A stretch of 64,000 nucleotides of DNA from Schaedlerella arabinosiphila (GCF_003885045.1 NZ_RHJS01000002.1:3836501-3900500); one strand, 5' to 3'; positions 6,844 to 16,023 are shown, counted from the stretch's first letter. Notes: generated from the sequence alone by a model not told the origin. Made by a program: numbers and translations.

Positions 6844-9510
6844 TTAGTGTTTCTTTCCGGTACGCCGCACAGCCTGTATGCCCTTGATGGTCAAGCCGCA
6901 CAGAACTGCCAGTACCACGTAGATCAGAATCTGCATCGTATCTCCGGTCACAGGGCTCCTGCTCACGTTGGTATTCGTCTGGTTATTTGTGTTCCGGTCG
7001 TTCTGACCGTTCTGGCCTCCCTGGGTGCCCTGCTGTCCTGAATCTCCGGTGGGAGTCTTATCATCCCCGGCATTCTGTATGGGCGGCGTGGTATCCGTCG
7101 TTTCCGCGGACCATCCGATGGCGATTGGCGACAATCCGTTCACCGTAAATTTGATTCCGTCAACCGTCTCTTCAATATCTGCGGGATGCTCGATCTCTCC
7201 CGGAGAAGATGTATACATATCCTCCACAAACATATGGCTTATCACAATATCCTTGACATTTCTCGGCATGCCGCCCGGATACGGCAGTGTGATCGTCAGT
7301 CCGCCCTCCGGGAAGGTTTCGTCAGTTACCTTTACCCATTCGGATGCATTCTCTTCGCTCACATCTTCCACATCCGCGTCCTCTCTGTTCAGACCTTCTT
7401 CTGTCTCCGCAGGGACGCTGGCCCTGTCCTGCCAGTACAGCGCCACATCATAAACCACAACATTCTCTTTCGGAATCCCTTCCTGCACAAGGTCTTCCTG
7501 CAGCGCCGCCTCAATCTTCGGCGGTGTATTCAGATCTCTGTCCTTCAGCAAGGTATCCGGGACTCCGGAGATACCGTCCTCCATCTCCAGCTTATACTTC
7601 AGTCCGTCCTCCGGTTCTGAAGTCTCAATCTGCGGATCAGCCAGCCTGGTAATGGATGTAATCCTGCCGGTCAGCTCCGGCAGGCTCTCGGGCATCTCAT
7701 AATTGCCGGCCTTCTCGCTTCTGGCCAGACGGACTTCCTTCCCTTCTTTCCAGTTCAAAGTCACCGTCTGTCTTCCCGGAACGATTTCCGAATAGGTACC
7801 GGTCAGATACTTGCTGTCAAAGCTGAACTGGGAATCTCTGTCCTTATCATGGGGCAGGATGCCTTCCAGTTTGATCTCTCCGTACAGGGTCGCTTCCCTG
7901 CCGTTAATCCGATCTGCCCGATCTACCGCATGGAGATCGCTGGTATCCCATTCCAGCTTCTTGGGGCTGACCTTCAGAGTATAGGAAGCTTTATCTCCGC
8001 TGGTACTTTCTGCCGTAATCACCGCCGTACCTGCTCCCTGAATTGTCACCTTTCCCCGCTTGGTTACTGCGGCAACCGTCGTATCACTGCTTGTATACTT
8101 TACTTTATTGCTTCCTTCATATCCAAGGACTGTCTCCGTAAATGAATCGTCCCCGTATACCTTCTCCAATTCCGGCACACCAAACTTAAACCCGGAATCC
8201 GATTCTTCTTTATCGTCTGTCTCTTCTTTTTTCTCCGTCTCTTTTTCCCTGGACTGCTCCGGCGTCTTCTCGTCCTCTTCGTCCTCAGGCACATCTACCC
8301 TCATGATCCCGTCTGAGTCCTCCTGAACCGGATCCTGCGTACCGCTGTTATCGCCCTTGACATGAAGAAGGGCTTCCCCGCTGTTGTCATCATTCGCCAG
8401 AGACAAAATCTGAGCGCCATATACCTCTCTTGATTCGCCGCCGTACTGATATGTAATGGATGACCAGCCATTATTATATGTATATCCCGAATCCACACTG
8501 CCTGCCAGTTCATCCGTCATAAAGAGCGCTGTGCCTTCTCCGATGGTACCTGCGTCACAGTTGGTCACATCGACCAGATAGCTCTCGTCGCCGCCCACCC
8601 GGACGATATTCCACATATGTTCGCCGGCACCGTTGCCCGCATCCGTGACTCCTGTAACCGTGTGGCATTCCACGTCGTTGTCAAAGTCAGTCAGGTCGCA
8701 CAGATATTGGAAAGCCTTCGCGTAGCCCTCGCAGACCACGTTCGAGTACATATCATCGTCAAATACATTGATCACCTGGTATGAATTTCCATAAAGCGCA
8801 CCCCCCTGGGCCGCATAGTCATAGGTTACCAGGTCGCAGATGGCATTGCGGTAGTTGAGCAGCTTATCATAATCCGTACAATCCCGGTTCGTATCCACGA
8901 TGGACTGTGCCTTCTGCCTTGCCGCGTCCACCGTACCCTTATATGCGCTGTTCATTTTGTACAGTTCCCCGTCGGACACCCGGTACGGCGCGGAAACCTT
9001 GAAGCTGAATACGATGGTCCCGTCGTCAAAATATTTGCAGTAGACGCCGTCCGTCTCCTTGCCGTTCTCCATCGTCTTCGTCTTGTCATGCCAGTACAGG
9101 TCAAAGGGGCAGTCATTCAAAAGATACGTCACGATCGTGTTGACATCCACCTGAGCCAGCTTCGAACTGGACATCCTCGTCTTCAGTGCAATTTGTGTGG
9201 AAGTCTCCTCTCCCCTTGCTATTTCTTCTATAGAAAGCTTCAGTGCATTGTAGATCGCCGCGTCCGAGCTCTTTAACCCCTTCCCGTCCGCAGCGTAGGC
9301 AACAGCCTCCGACCGCACCTGGGAGACGGCCGACTCACCCTGCACGGCATCTTCCATGTCCTCCAGAGATACACCTACCAGAACTTCTTCACTACCGGGA
9401 ATCTCTCCCCTTGGCATTGATGAAACTGCAGAAGCCGTTCCGCCGCCGGCCACAGCACACGTAAGAGCCATGATCATCCCGCGTCTGAATCGGTTTTTCC
9501 ATTCACCCAT
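6844..9510 (-). CDS. Sortase-anchored surface protein with transglutaminase-like and Ig-like domains
   Basis: The 888-residue product starts with a signal peptide (basic KNRFRR, then a hydrophobic run ending near TASAVSS). A transglutaminase/CAP-type papain-fold domain spans about 200-330, with Cys near 260 (VVCEGYAKAF), His near 298 (GEHMWNIV) and Asp near 314 (YLVDVTNCD), a plausible catalytic triad. An acidic linker (EEDEKTPEQSREKETEKKEE) leads to a BIG2-type Ig-like domain at about 440-520. The C terminus has SPVTGD, a membrane segment and RRTGKKH, a variant LPXTG cell-wall sorting signal. The natural substrate is unknown; such domains act in cell-wall or protein crosslinking or hydrolysis. 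It is monocistronic, with its own promoter and terminator. Confidence 0.85.
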   Translation of the reverse strand: MGEWKNRFRRGMIMALTCAVAGGGTASAVSSMPRGEIPGSEEVLVGVSLEDMEDAVQGESAVSQVRSEAVAYAADGKGLKSSDAAIYNALKLSIEEIARGEETSTQIALKTRMSSSKLAQVDVNTIVTYLLNDCPFDLYWHDKTKTMENGKETDGVYCKYFDDGTIVFSFKVSAPYRVSDGELYKMNSAYKGTVDAARQKAQSIVDTNRDCTDYDKLLNYRNAICDLVTYDYAAQGGALYGNSYQVINVFDDDMYSNVVCEGYAKAFQYLCDLTDFDNDVECHTVTGVTDAGNGAGEHMWNIVRVGGDESYLVDVTNCDAGTIGEGTALFMTDELAGSVDSGYTYNNGWSSITYQYGGESREVYGAQILSLANDDNSGEALLHVKGDNSGTQDPVQEDSDGIMRVDVPEDEEDEKTPEQSREKETEKKEETDDKEESDSGFKFGVPELEKVYGDDSFTETVLGYEGSNKVKYTSSDTTVAAVTKRGKVTIQGAGTAVITAESTSGDKASYTLKVSPKKLEWDTSDLHAVDRADRINGREATLYGEIKLEGILPHDKDRDSQFSFDSKYLTGTYSEIVPGRQTVTLNWKEGKEVRLARSEKAGNYEMPESLPELTGRITSITRLADPQIETSEPEDGLKYKLEMEDGISGVPDTLLKDRDLNTPPKIEAALQEDLVQEGIPKENVVVYDVALYWQDRASVPAETEEGLNREDADVEDVSEENASEWVKVTDETFPEGGLTITLPYPGGMPRNVKDIVISHMFVEDMYTSSPGEIEHPADIEETVDGIKFTVNGLSPIAIGWSAETTDTTPPIQNAGDDKTPTGDSGQQGTQGGQNGQNDRNTNNQTNTNVSRSPVTGDTMQILIYVVLAVLCGLTIKGIQAVRRTGKKH

Positions 9511-9555
9511 GTCTATTCCCCTTCTTTCTGCCGTATAACATTTATAGTTACGGCC

Positions 9556-9574
9556 CGCGCCCCGTCAGGGCGCG
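9556..9574 (-). promoter_or_regulatory. GC-rich hairpin in the surface-protein leader
   Basis: CGCGCCC and GGGCGCG form a 7-bp stem with a CGTCA loop. It lies between the promoter at 9609-9636 and the surface-protein start, so it is part of the mRNA leader. No T tract follows, so it is not a typical terminator. Confidence 0.4.
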
Positions 9575-9608
9575 AACCCATGATCAGCATATAGCTCATA
9601 TACAATAC

Positions 9609-9636
9609 ATCTTAACATTTTGAAAAAATTTGTCAA
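9609..9636 (-). promoter_or_regulatory. Promoter of the surface-protein gene
   Basis: On the minus strand TTGACA (9631-9636) and TAAGAT (9609-9614) are 16 nt apart, about 100 nt upstream of the surface-protein start. Confidence 0.7.
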
Positions 9637-9685
9637 CCCATAATGCCGGAGGTCACGGAAAAAACACAGAAAAAAAATTTCCAGT

Positions 9686-10027
9686 TCACCCGCAAATTTC
9701 CAGTCCCGCTTCATCCATTACCATATCCAGAACCACCTGCCGGTTCAGCACCCCGCTTGCGGCCGACACAGGCTCTCCGTTTTTGAATATGACAAAGGTG
9801 GGCACGATCTCCACCTGGAACTGCTCCGCCAGATCCGCCGAATCCTCGATCTCAATCTGGCAGACTTTCAGGACTCCGCCGCAGTTTGCCGCGACCAGAT
9901 CCACCACATCCTCCATCATTGCGCATTTTCCGCACCAGTCGGCAAAAAATTCCACAAGAACCGGTATACGCGCCTCCAGAACCTCCTGCCGGTAGTTTTT
10001 TGCAGTCACTCTTATTTTCATCGCCAT
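9686..10027 (-). CDS. Thioredoxin-like protein
   Basis: About 113 residues carry the thioredoxin fold with VEFFADWCGKC (active-site CGKC) near residue 30 and the cis-proline segment VEIVPTFVIF near residue 75. The active-site dipeptide GK instead of GP and the short length fit the small thioredoxins of Clostridia. It should reduce disulfides in the cytoplasm. Three starts are possible (GTG 10030, ATG 10027, ATG 10021); 10027 has AGGA about 9 nt upstream. It follows a 47-residue Cys-containing gene by 15 nt, suggesting co-transcription. Confidence 0.9.
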   Translation of the reverse strand: MAMKIRVTAKNYRQEVLEARIPVLVEFFADWCGKCAMMEDVVDLVAANCGGVLKVCQIEIEDSADLAEQFQVEIVPTFVIFKNGEPVSAASGVLNRQVVLDMVMDEAGLEICG

Positions 10028-10042
10028 CACCTGCTTTTCCTG

Positions 10043-10186
10043 TCAGCTCCCATGGCAGCTATCCATATTCAAGATTCTATATACCTCGTCAAGCGAACGC
10101 TTCAGGCACATCAGCTTTCGGTTCCACTCCGGCTTACAGTACAGTTTTTCACAAATACAGTTTTGCCATCCTTTTCTTCTTTTCAT
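10043..10186 (-). CDS. Small basic Cys-containing protein (47 aa)
   Basis: ATG 10186 to TGA encodes 47 residues, preceded by AAGGGATG at good distance. Five Cys residues (NCICEKLYC, LMCLK, SCHGS) lie in a basic, helical background. It sits directly upstream of the thioredoxin-like gene. It could be a small metal-binding or redox partner, but I recognise no family, and it is short enough that chance cannot be excluded. A candidate -10 TATAAT lies about 110 nt upstream. Confidence 0.45.
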   Translation of the reverse strand: MKRRKGWQNCICEKLYCKPEWNRKLMCLKRSLDEVYRILNMDSCHGS

Positions 10187-10337
10187 CCACATCCCTTCCC
10201 GTTTCCATGCATCGTCTTTCTGTAAGGCTCCAGGACGGCAGCGGGCGATATCCGCCGGGCGATGCCGCGGCCGTCAGCCCCCTCCTGAATCCCTGCTCCA
10301 CTTTATTATATGCACCAGAACCGGAAATCGTAACCAT

Positions 10338-10991
10338 TCAATTCCGGACAGCCGTCATTTTATAGATGGGATTCCCTTTCGCGGAAAATTTTTCTTCATA
10401 TTCTGTCATCACATTCCCTGCGTTCATCGCCTCGTCATGATGCAGGTCACGGGTGTATGCCTTCATCGTCCATCCGTCCGCCCCTTCAACCTGACCCAGG
10501 GAAAAATCAAACAGCTCCCGGTTGTCTGTCTTAAATTCCAGTTCCCCGCCCGGCGCAAGCACCCGGGCATACTTCTCAAGAAAGCCGGACGAAGTAAGAC
10601 GGCGTCGGGCATGGCGTGCCTTGGGCCAGGGATCCGAAAAATTCAAATAGATCCGTTCCGTCTCTCCCGGCGCAAAAACCTCTTCCAGTTCACTTGCGTC
10701 CATACAAAGGAAGCGCACATTTTCCAGATCACGGAACTCTTCCGTGTCATATCTCTCCAGGGCGCGCAGAAGCACGCTGGAATACCGCTCCATCCCGATA
10801 TAGTTGATCTCCGGATGCTCCGCCGCCGTCTGCAACAAAAACCGCCCTTTTCCCATACCGATCTCGATCCGCAGGGGACGGTCATTTCCAAACACCTGCT
10901 TCCAGCAGCCCCTTCTTCCTTTCGCATCCATGACCACCGCGTCATGGGATTGAACCACGCTGTCCGCATGGGGTATATTTCGAAGTCTCAT
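10338..10991 (-). CDS. trmB: tRNA (guanine-N7)-methyltransferase TrmB
   Basis: From ATG 10991, with AGGAGG upstream, the product has 217 residues, the usual TrmB length. It carries the SAM-binding segment LRIEIGMGKGRFL, then NYIGMERYSSVLLRAL, and the family signature YLNFSDPWPKARHARRRLT with the catalytic-region Asp. The enzyme makes m7G46 in the variable loop of tRNAs. The longer frame from 11048 has no ribosome binding site. It is transcribed divergently from the V-ATPase operon and lies upstream of the small thioredoxin cluster. Confidence 0.95.
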   Translation of the reverse strand: MRLRNIPHADSVVQSHDAVVMDAKGRRGCWKQVFGNDRPLRIEIGMGKGRFLLQTAAEHPEINYIGMERYSSVLLRALERYDTEEFRDLENVRFLCMDASELEEVFAPGETERIYLNFSDPWPKARHARRRLTSSGFLEKYARVLAPGGELEFKTDNRELFDFSLGQVEGADGWTMKAYTRDLHHDEAMNAGNVMTEYEEKFSAKGNPIYKMTAVRN

Positions 10992-11197
10992 CACATTTCC
11001 TCCTGATCTTGCATCCAATCCGCATTGCAGATCTTCATTTTGCCACAATACGAGTCCATTTTTGCGCAGGTTTCATTATAACATTTCCTCCTGAAAACCT
11101 CAATTATTCCTGCCCCTGTTTCTTCCTATTAAAATAGCTTTCCACATTTTAGACAAAAAAACGAACGAAATTTTGTTCAACCTTGTAAAAAATAACA

Positions 11198-11225
11198 TTG
11201 CTTTTTTCTAAAAAAAGTGTATGAT
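11198..11225 (+). promoter_or_regulatory. Promoter of the V-ATPase operon
   Basis: TTGCTT (11198-11203) and TATGAT (11220-11225) are 16 nt apart, about 70 nt upstream of the first V-ATPase gene, in a run of A and T. No other promoter-like site is obvious before the operon, so the nine genes probably form one transcript. Confidence 0.6.
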
Positions 11226-11294
11226 AATAATGAAAAAATAAGAAAGAAACCATTCACTTTTTCACACTCACAAAACTACATGGGGAGGCTTACT

Positions 11295-11606
11295 ATGGAG
11301 TCAATTGTAAAGAAACTATCAGAGATAGAATCTGCCGCTTCTGCAATTGTTGAGCATGCGGAAGCCCAAAAGGAAGTCCTTGATCATGAATACCGTGAAA
11401 AGCGGAACCGTTTTGACACGGAGCTGGAGGCAAAGACCTCCAAAAAGATCCTGGAAATCCAAAGCGACCTGGCCAGTAAGACCGATGCACTGCTGAAAGC
11501 GCAGATCGGCGGGCGCAACGAAACCATTGCTGCCTTGGAACAAGAATATGAAAAGCGGCACACCTGGTATGCACAAAATATTTTAAAACGGATCACAGAG
11601 GTATAA
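11295..11606 (+). CDS. ntpF: V-type ATPase peripheral-stalk subunit G/H
   Basis: ATG 11295 follows GGGGAGG and gives 103 residues, almost entirely a charged alpha helix with an Ala/Glu/Lys heptad pattern, as in the G/H stator subunits that pair with subunit E. The stalk holds the A3B3 head against rotation. It opens the V-ATPase operon and ends 4 nt before subunit C, so the assignment rests on coiled-coil character plus position. Longer in-frame starts upstream have no binding site and would extend into the promoter. Confidence 0.85.
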   Translation: MESIVKKLSEIESAASAIVEHAEAQKEVLDHEYREKRNRFDTELEAKTSKKILEIQSDLASKTDALLKAQIGGRNETIAALEQEYEKRHTWYAQNILKRITEV

Positions 11607-11610
11607 ACGC

Positions 11611-12657
11611 ATGGGAAATCTACTAGCTTACAGCGGGATCGTAACCAAGCTGAGAGCCATGGAAGCCAAGCTTTTAAAGCCGGAGGATTTTGAAGAGATT
11701 GCCTCGCTGCAGAGCGTACCGGACGCTGTCAATTATCTGCGTGAAAACTCTTCCTACGCCTATGTGCTGAACCTGCTCGACGAGAGCCGGCTGCACCGGG
11801 GCGATATTGAAAAGATCCTGACCCGGGAGCTTTACCATGACTACTCTAAGATCTACCGGTTCTGTGGATTAAAACAGCGTGAATTTCTGACACTTTACGT
11901 CAAGCGCTACGAGATTGATTTGATCAACTACTGCCTGCGTATTGTGATCAACCGCTATGCCGAACCCTTTGACCTGAACTATAAAAGAGAGTTCTTTGAC
12001 AAGTATACCCAGATCTCCATCGACAAGATGATCACTTCGCGGACCACCGACGAGCTGATTGAAAATCTGAAAGATACCGAGTATTACGAACCTCTGCACA
12101 GGCTTCGGGACAATGCGGCCGTCACGCTCTTTGATTACGACCTGACACTGAGCCAATACAACTTCTCCACACTGTGGAAGAAGCGGAAAAAAATATTACG
12201 CAAAAATGAACTGGAGCTCTACACAAGAGTCTGCGGTTCCAAGATCGACCTGTTGAACCTGCAGTGGATCTACAGGGCAAAGAAGTATTACAGCATGGAG
12301 CCTGCCAATATCTACACGCTTCTCGTTCCAATCCATTACAGGGTGTCGCCTGAAGAGATCAAAGCCATGATCGAAGCCCCCGGTATTGAAGAATTTGAAG
12401 CGCTGCTTAGAAAGACATCCTACGCACGGCACTATGATTTCGGACAGAAGCTTACCATTGAGCAGATGTACACGGAGTGCCTGGACCGCCTGTACAGATC
12501 CGAGCGGCGGCAGAGTCCCTACTCCATTGCCGCGATCACTACTTATCTGTTTTTAAAAGAAGAAGAACTACGAAAGCTGACGACCGCCCTGGAATGTATC
12601 CGTTACGGCTTATCATCCGGTGAGACGCTGGCTTATATTGGAGGTAAGACGCAATGA
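11611..12657 (+). CDS. ntpC: V-type ATPase subunit C
   Basis: The 348-residue soluble, helical protein matches archaeal/bacterial V-ATPase subunit C (the funnel joining the central stalk to the c ring, equivalent to eukaryotic d). Recognisable segments are the N-terminal YSGIVTKLRAMEAKLLKPEDF and the later NLQWIYRAKKYY. Length is normal for the family. Its stop overlaps the start of subunit I by 4 nt, indicating translational coupling. Confidence 0.92.
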   Translation: MGNLLAYSGIVTKLRAMEAKLLKPEDFEEIASLQSVPDAVNYLRENSSYAYVLNLLDESRLHRGDIEKILTRELYHDYSKIYRFCGLKQREFLTLYVKRYEIDLINYCLRIVINRYAEPFDLNYKREFFDKYTQISIDKMITSRTTDELIENLKDTEYYEPLHRLRDNAAVTLFDYDLTLSQYNFSTLWKKRKKILRKNELELYTRVCGSKIDLLNLQWIYRAKKYYSMEPANIYTLLVPIHYRVSPEEIKAMIEAPGIEEFEALLRKTSYARHYDFGQKLTIEQMYTECLDRLYRSERRQSPYSIAAITTYLFLKEEELRKLTTALECIRYGLSSGETLAYIGGKTQ

Positions 12658-14600
12658 TTGTTAAAATGAAATTCATCAATATCTCCGGCCCCCGCGATGA
12701 TATCGACCGCGTGACAGATCTCTATCTCTCCAAATACGAGATCCAGCTTGAATCTGCACTTTCCGAGCTGAAAACCGTCGATAATCTGAGGCCCTTTATG
12801 GAGATCAATCCATACCGGGAGGCACTGGCGCAGGCAGAGCAGTTCACTGCCCTTCTGGAAGATCCCGAGCAGGTCACTCCGGATACTGACCTGGGGCTGG
12901 ACGGCATGTTCGAGCTCATCCGAAATACGAGCACGGACTATCAGAGCCTTCAGGAGAAAAAAGAAAAACTGAAAAAGAAGATCGAAGAGCTCCGCAGCCG
13001 CCAGCTTGTCATCGCGCCTTTCCGGCCGCTGGACTGCAATCTGAGCGAAGTGCTGAACTATAAGTATATCGCCTATCGTTTCGGAAAGATCGCTGTTGAG
13101 TACTATTACAAGATGCAGAAATATCTGATGGAAGATCTGGAATCCATCTTTGTGGAAGGCGAACGGGACGAGAGTTATGTGTACGGCGCATATTTCGTAT
13201 CCCCGAGAGATGCGCAGAAATCTGACGCCATCTTCCGCTCCCTCCATTTTGAACGAATCATGCTGACGGACAGCTATGAAGGGACTCCGGCGGACGCTTA
13301 TCACAAGCTGCAGCGTGAGGTCAACAAGAACCTGAACCAGATCGAAGAGCTGGACAAGGAAGCCGCCCAGCTGCTTGCAGCCCGCGCTCCCCAGATTGTG
13401 GCAGCGAAAAAACGGCTGGAGGAGCTGTCCAACAACTTCGACGTCCGCAAGATGGCCGCACGGATGGAAGACAACCAGGAGGACTATTATATCCTGTGCG
13501 GATGGATGTCCGAGGGAGACCTGGAAAAATTCCAGGCGGATATTGAGCACGACGACAAGATTTTCGTTGTGGTGGTGGATGACCGTGAAACCCACTTCGG
13601 AGCGCCTCCCACAAAGCTGAAAAACCCCAAGGTCTTCAAGCCTTTTGAGATGTATGTCCAGATGTACGGGCTTCCGGCCCATAACGAGATGGATCCCACG
13701 GTATTTGTGGGACTGACCTACTCTTTCATCTTCGGAGCCATGTTCGGGGATGTAGGGCAGGGACTTCTGCTGCTCATCGGCGGCGGGCTTTTGTACTATT
13801 TTAAGAGGATTCCTCTGGCGGGTATTGTGGCGACGGCGGGTATCTTCTCCACGATATTCGGTTTTATGTTCGGAAGCATCTTCGGATTCGAAGACATCAT
13901 TGACGCGGTCTGGCTGAGGCCCATTGAACACATGACCATGCTGCCCTTCGTCGGCAAGCTGAACACCGTATTCGTTGTTGCCGTGGCCTTTGGTATGGGG
14001 ATCATCATACTTGCCATGATCCTGCACATCATCAACGCATTCCGATGCCACGACTTGGGGGATGCATGGTTCGATGTCAACGGCGTGGCAGGGCTTGTAT
14101 TTTACGCTTCCATCGTAGCGACCATCGTACTGTTCATGACCGGGCACAAGACGCCGGGCGGAATCGTCCTGGCCGTCATGTTCGGAGTTCCGCTGCTCCT
14201 GATCCTGTTTAAGGAGCCCCTGACTAAAAAGATCGAGAAACGGGCGGAAGGCATGGAAGAAAGCAAGGCCATGTTCCTGGTGCAGGGCTTCTTCGAATTG
14301 TTTGAAACGATGCTGAGTTATTTTTCCAACACACTCTCCTTCGTGCGTATCGGCGCATTTGCTGTCAGCCATGCGGCTATGATGGAGGTGGTCCTGATGC
14401 TGGCCGGTGCGGAAAAAGGCAATCCAAACTGGATCGTCGTTGTGCTGGGCAACCTGTTCGTATGCGGCATGGAAGGACTGATCGTCGGAATACAGGTACT
14501 CCGACTTGAATATTATGAGATGTTCAGCCGGTTCTATAAAGGCTCCGGACGGGCATTTGATCCATATACAAAGACAAATAAAAAGAAAAACACACATTAA
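12654..14600 (+). CDS. ntpI: V-type ATPase subunit I (a subunit)
   Basis: The 648-residue product has a cytosolic N-terminal half with long coiled coils (about 75-115 and 230-260) and a membrane half from about 345 with seven or eight hydrophobic segments. The conserved MFGDVGQG lies at the start of the membrane part, and FVRIGAFAVSHAAM carries the Arg needed for ion transfer against the c ring. It forms the membrane stator and the ion half-channels. It overlaps subunit C by 4 nt. The long antisense frame over it is a shadow. Confidence 0.95.
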   Translation: MIVKMKFINISGPRDDIDRVTDLYLSKYEIQLESALSELKTVDNLRPFMEINPYREALAQAEQFTALLEDPEQVTPDTDLGLDGMFELIRNTSTDYQSLQEKKEKLKKKIEELRSRQLVIAPFRPLDCNLSEVLNYKYIAYRFGKIAVEYYYKMQKYLMEDLESIFVEGERDESYVYGAYFVSPRDAQKSDAIFRSLHFERIMLTDSYEGTPADAYHKLQREVNKNLNQIEELDKEAAQLLAARAPQIVAAKKRLEELSNNFDVRKMAARMEDNQEDYYILCGWMSEGDLEKFQADIEHDDKIFVVVVDDRETHFGAPPTKLKNPKVFKPFEMYVQMYGLPAHNEMDPTVFVGLTYSFIFGAMFGDVGQGLLLLIGGGLLYYFKRIPLAGIVATAGIFSTIFGFMFGSIFGFEDIIDAVWLRPIEHMTMLPFVGKLNTVFVVAVAFGMGIIILAMILHIINAFRCHDLGDAWFDVNGVAGLVFYASIVATIVLFMTGHKTPGGIVLAVMFGVPLLLILFKEPLTKKIEKRAEGMEESKAMFLVQGFFELFETMLSYFSNTLSFVRIGAFAVSHAAMMEVVLMLAGAEKGNPNWIVVVLGNLFVCGMEGLIVGIQVLRLEYYEMFSRFYKGSGRAFDPYTKTNKKKNTH

Positions 14601-14632
14601 AAACCATTATTGATATTTAGGAGGATTTTATT

Positions 14633-15067
14633 ATGACAACCGCAACAAAAATCGTATTTATCGCTGCATTGATCCTGAGCATTATTATTCCTTTTGGATA
14701 TTATCTGATCGGTGAAAAGAACAAAAACCGCTATAAGACAGCTATCGGAGTCAATGCCTTCTTTTTCTTCGGCGCATTTGCAATCGCATCCATCATGCTG
14801 CTGGGCGGCCCCCAGGTACATGCGGCAGAAGACGCAGCATCCCAGGCAGCTATGGCAACGGGCCTTGGCTATATCGCAGCCGCACTGGTTACCGGTTTAT
14901 CCTGTATCGGCGGCGGTATCGCCGTAGCAAGCGCAGCAAGCGCAGCTCTCGGCGCGATCAGCGAGGATTCCAGTGTTCTTGGTAAATCCCTGATCTTCGT
15001 AGGTCTTGCGGAAGGTGTGTGTCTGTACGGACTGATCATCTCCTTCATGATCCTGGGAAGCCTGTAA
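14633..15067 (+). CDS. ntpK: V-type ATPase subunit K (c ring proteolipid)
   Basis: AGGAGG precedes ATG 14633 by about 7 nt. The 144 residues hold an N-terminal membrane segment (FIAALILSIIIPFGYYL), a second one, then a c-subunit hairpin: Gly/Ala-rich LSCIGGGIAVASAASAALGAI and a last helix with the ion-carrying Glu in GLAEGVCLYGLI. Glu with Tyr at +5 resembles Na+-type c subunits, but the Ser/Thr expected after the Glu is Gly here and no TM Gln is visible, so ion specificity is uncertain. It is shorter than four-helix NtpK, with one obvious c-type hairpin. Confidence 0.93.
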   Translation: MTTATKIVFIAALILSIIIPFGYYLIGEKNKNRYKTAIGVNAFFFFGAFAIASIMLLGGPQVHAAEDAASQAAMATGLGYIAAALVTGLSCIGGGIAVASAASAALGAISEDSSVLGKSLIFVGLAEGVCLYGLIISFMILGSL

Positions 15068-15068
15068 G

Positions 15069-15377
15069 ATGAAGATGTATCTGATCAGTGATAATGTCGA
15101 TACCTATACAGGAATGCGCCTTGCAGGCGTGGACGGCGTCGTTGTGCATGAACGCGACGAACTCAGGGAAGCACTGGAAAAAACATTGAAGGATAAGACC
15201 ATCGGCGTCGTTCTCCTGACGGAAAAATTCGGCAAGGAATTTCCTGAAATTCTGAACCAGTTCCGTCTGGAACGGCAGATGCCCCTGCTGGTAGAGATTC
15301 CTGACAGGCACGGAACCGGCCGTAAGAAAGACTTTATCACATCCTATGTAACCGAAGCAATCGGGTTAAAATTGTAA
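15069..15377 (+). CDS. ntpG: V-type ATPase subunit F
   Basis: 102 residues with the subunit F start MKMYLISDNVDTYTGMRLAG and the Rossmann-like core TIGVVLLTEKFGKEF. Subunit F binds subunit D in the central rotor stalk (NtpG in Enterococcus naming). It begins 1 nt after the subunit K stop, so translation is probably coupled. Length is usual for the family. A GC-rich hairpin follows it. Confidence 0.92.
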   Translation: MKMYLISDNVDTYTGMRLAGVDGVVVHERDELREALEKTLKDKTIGVVLLTEKFGKEFPEILNQFRLERQMPLLVEIPDRHGTGRKKDFITSYVTEAIGLKL

Positions 15378-15378
15378 T

Positions 15379-15402
15379 CTGCTGCCCCCGCAGGGGCGGC
15401 AG
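15379..15402 (+). promoter_or_regulatory. Intra-operon hairpin between subunits F and E
   Basis: CTGCTGCCCC and GGGGCGGCAG form a 10-bp stem with one G-T pair. It lies in the 58-bp gap between subunits F and E, the longest gap in the operon, and has no T tract. It could stabilise or process the mRNA to set different subunit amounts. Confidence 0.5.
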
Positions 15403-15435
15403 CCGTAAGAACATTTATAAAAGGAGGTACCCCTC

Positions 15436-16023
15436 TTGACTCTGGAAGAAAAACTCTCACATTTACAGGCATCCTCCATGGAAGAGGCGCGGGCGGAAGG
15501 CAATGCCATCATTGACAACTACCGCGAAGCCCTGGAAAAGGTATTGAAGGACCATAAAGAGGAAATGCGCTGGCAGGCTGAGACACGCATCAAGGCAGAG
15601 CAGTCCAACGCCAGGCACATGCTGAATCAGGCAAACGCCAGGACACAGCTTGAACTCAAGAGAAAGACCGGCAAGGTACAGGTCGAACTGAAAGATAAGA
15701 TTTTTAAAGAAGCGCATATGCTGGTAAATGAGTATATGCAGACGGACGAGTATGAGGCTTATCTGGTCAAATCCATCCGTAAGGCCACGGAGTTTGCCCC
15801 AGGAGAAGATATGACCATCTACATCAACCCCTCTGACGAGCCGCGCCTTTCCTCCCTGGAAAAGGCGACCGGCACACGGCTGACCGTGAGTTCGGAGGAT
15901 TTTATCGGCGGAACCCGGGCAGTCATCCGGGAACGCAATATTCTGATCGACAACTCATTCACAACACTGCTGCGCAATGAGTATGACAAATTTATCTTCT
16001 CAGGAGGTGACGGAATTGCATAA
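15436..16023 (+). CDS. ntpE: V-type ATPase subunit E
   Basis: TTG 15436 lies 8 nt after AAGGAGG and gives 195 residues. The N-terminal two thirds is a long charged helix (coiled coil with subunit G/H). The C-terminal globular part carries IYINPSDEPRL and the family-typical FIGGTRAVIRERNILIDNSF. It is the other half of the peripheral stalk. The start codon is TTG rather than ATG. It overlaps the subunit A start by 8 nt. Confidence 0.92.
   Translation: MTLEEKLSHLQASSMEEARAEGNAIIDNYREALEKVLKDHKEEMRWQAETRIKAEQSNARHMLNQANARTQLELKRKTGKVQVELKDKIFKEAHMLVNEYMQTDEYEAYLVKSIRKATEFAPGEDMTIYINPSDEPRLSSLEKATGTRLTVSSEDFIGGTRAVIRERNILIDNSFTTLLRNEYDKFIFSGGDGIA

Noticed and set aside
10149..10337. 62-codon minus-strand frame upstream of the thioredoxin-like gene
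   Set aside because: No binding site, and it overlaps the better-supported 47-residue frame in another phase.
12633..14597. 654-codon open frame on the minus strand opposite the V-ATPase subunit I gene
   Set aside because: It is antisense to a clear ntpI gene, is rich in His and Gln as shadow frames are, and has no ribosome binding site.
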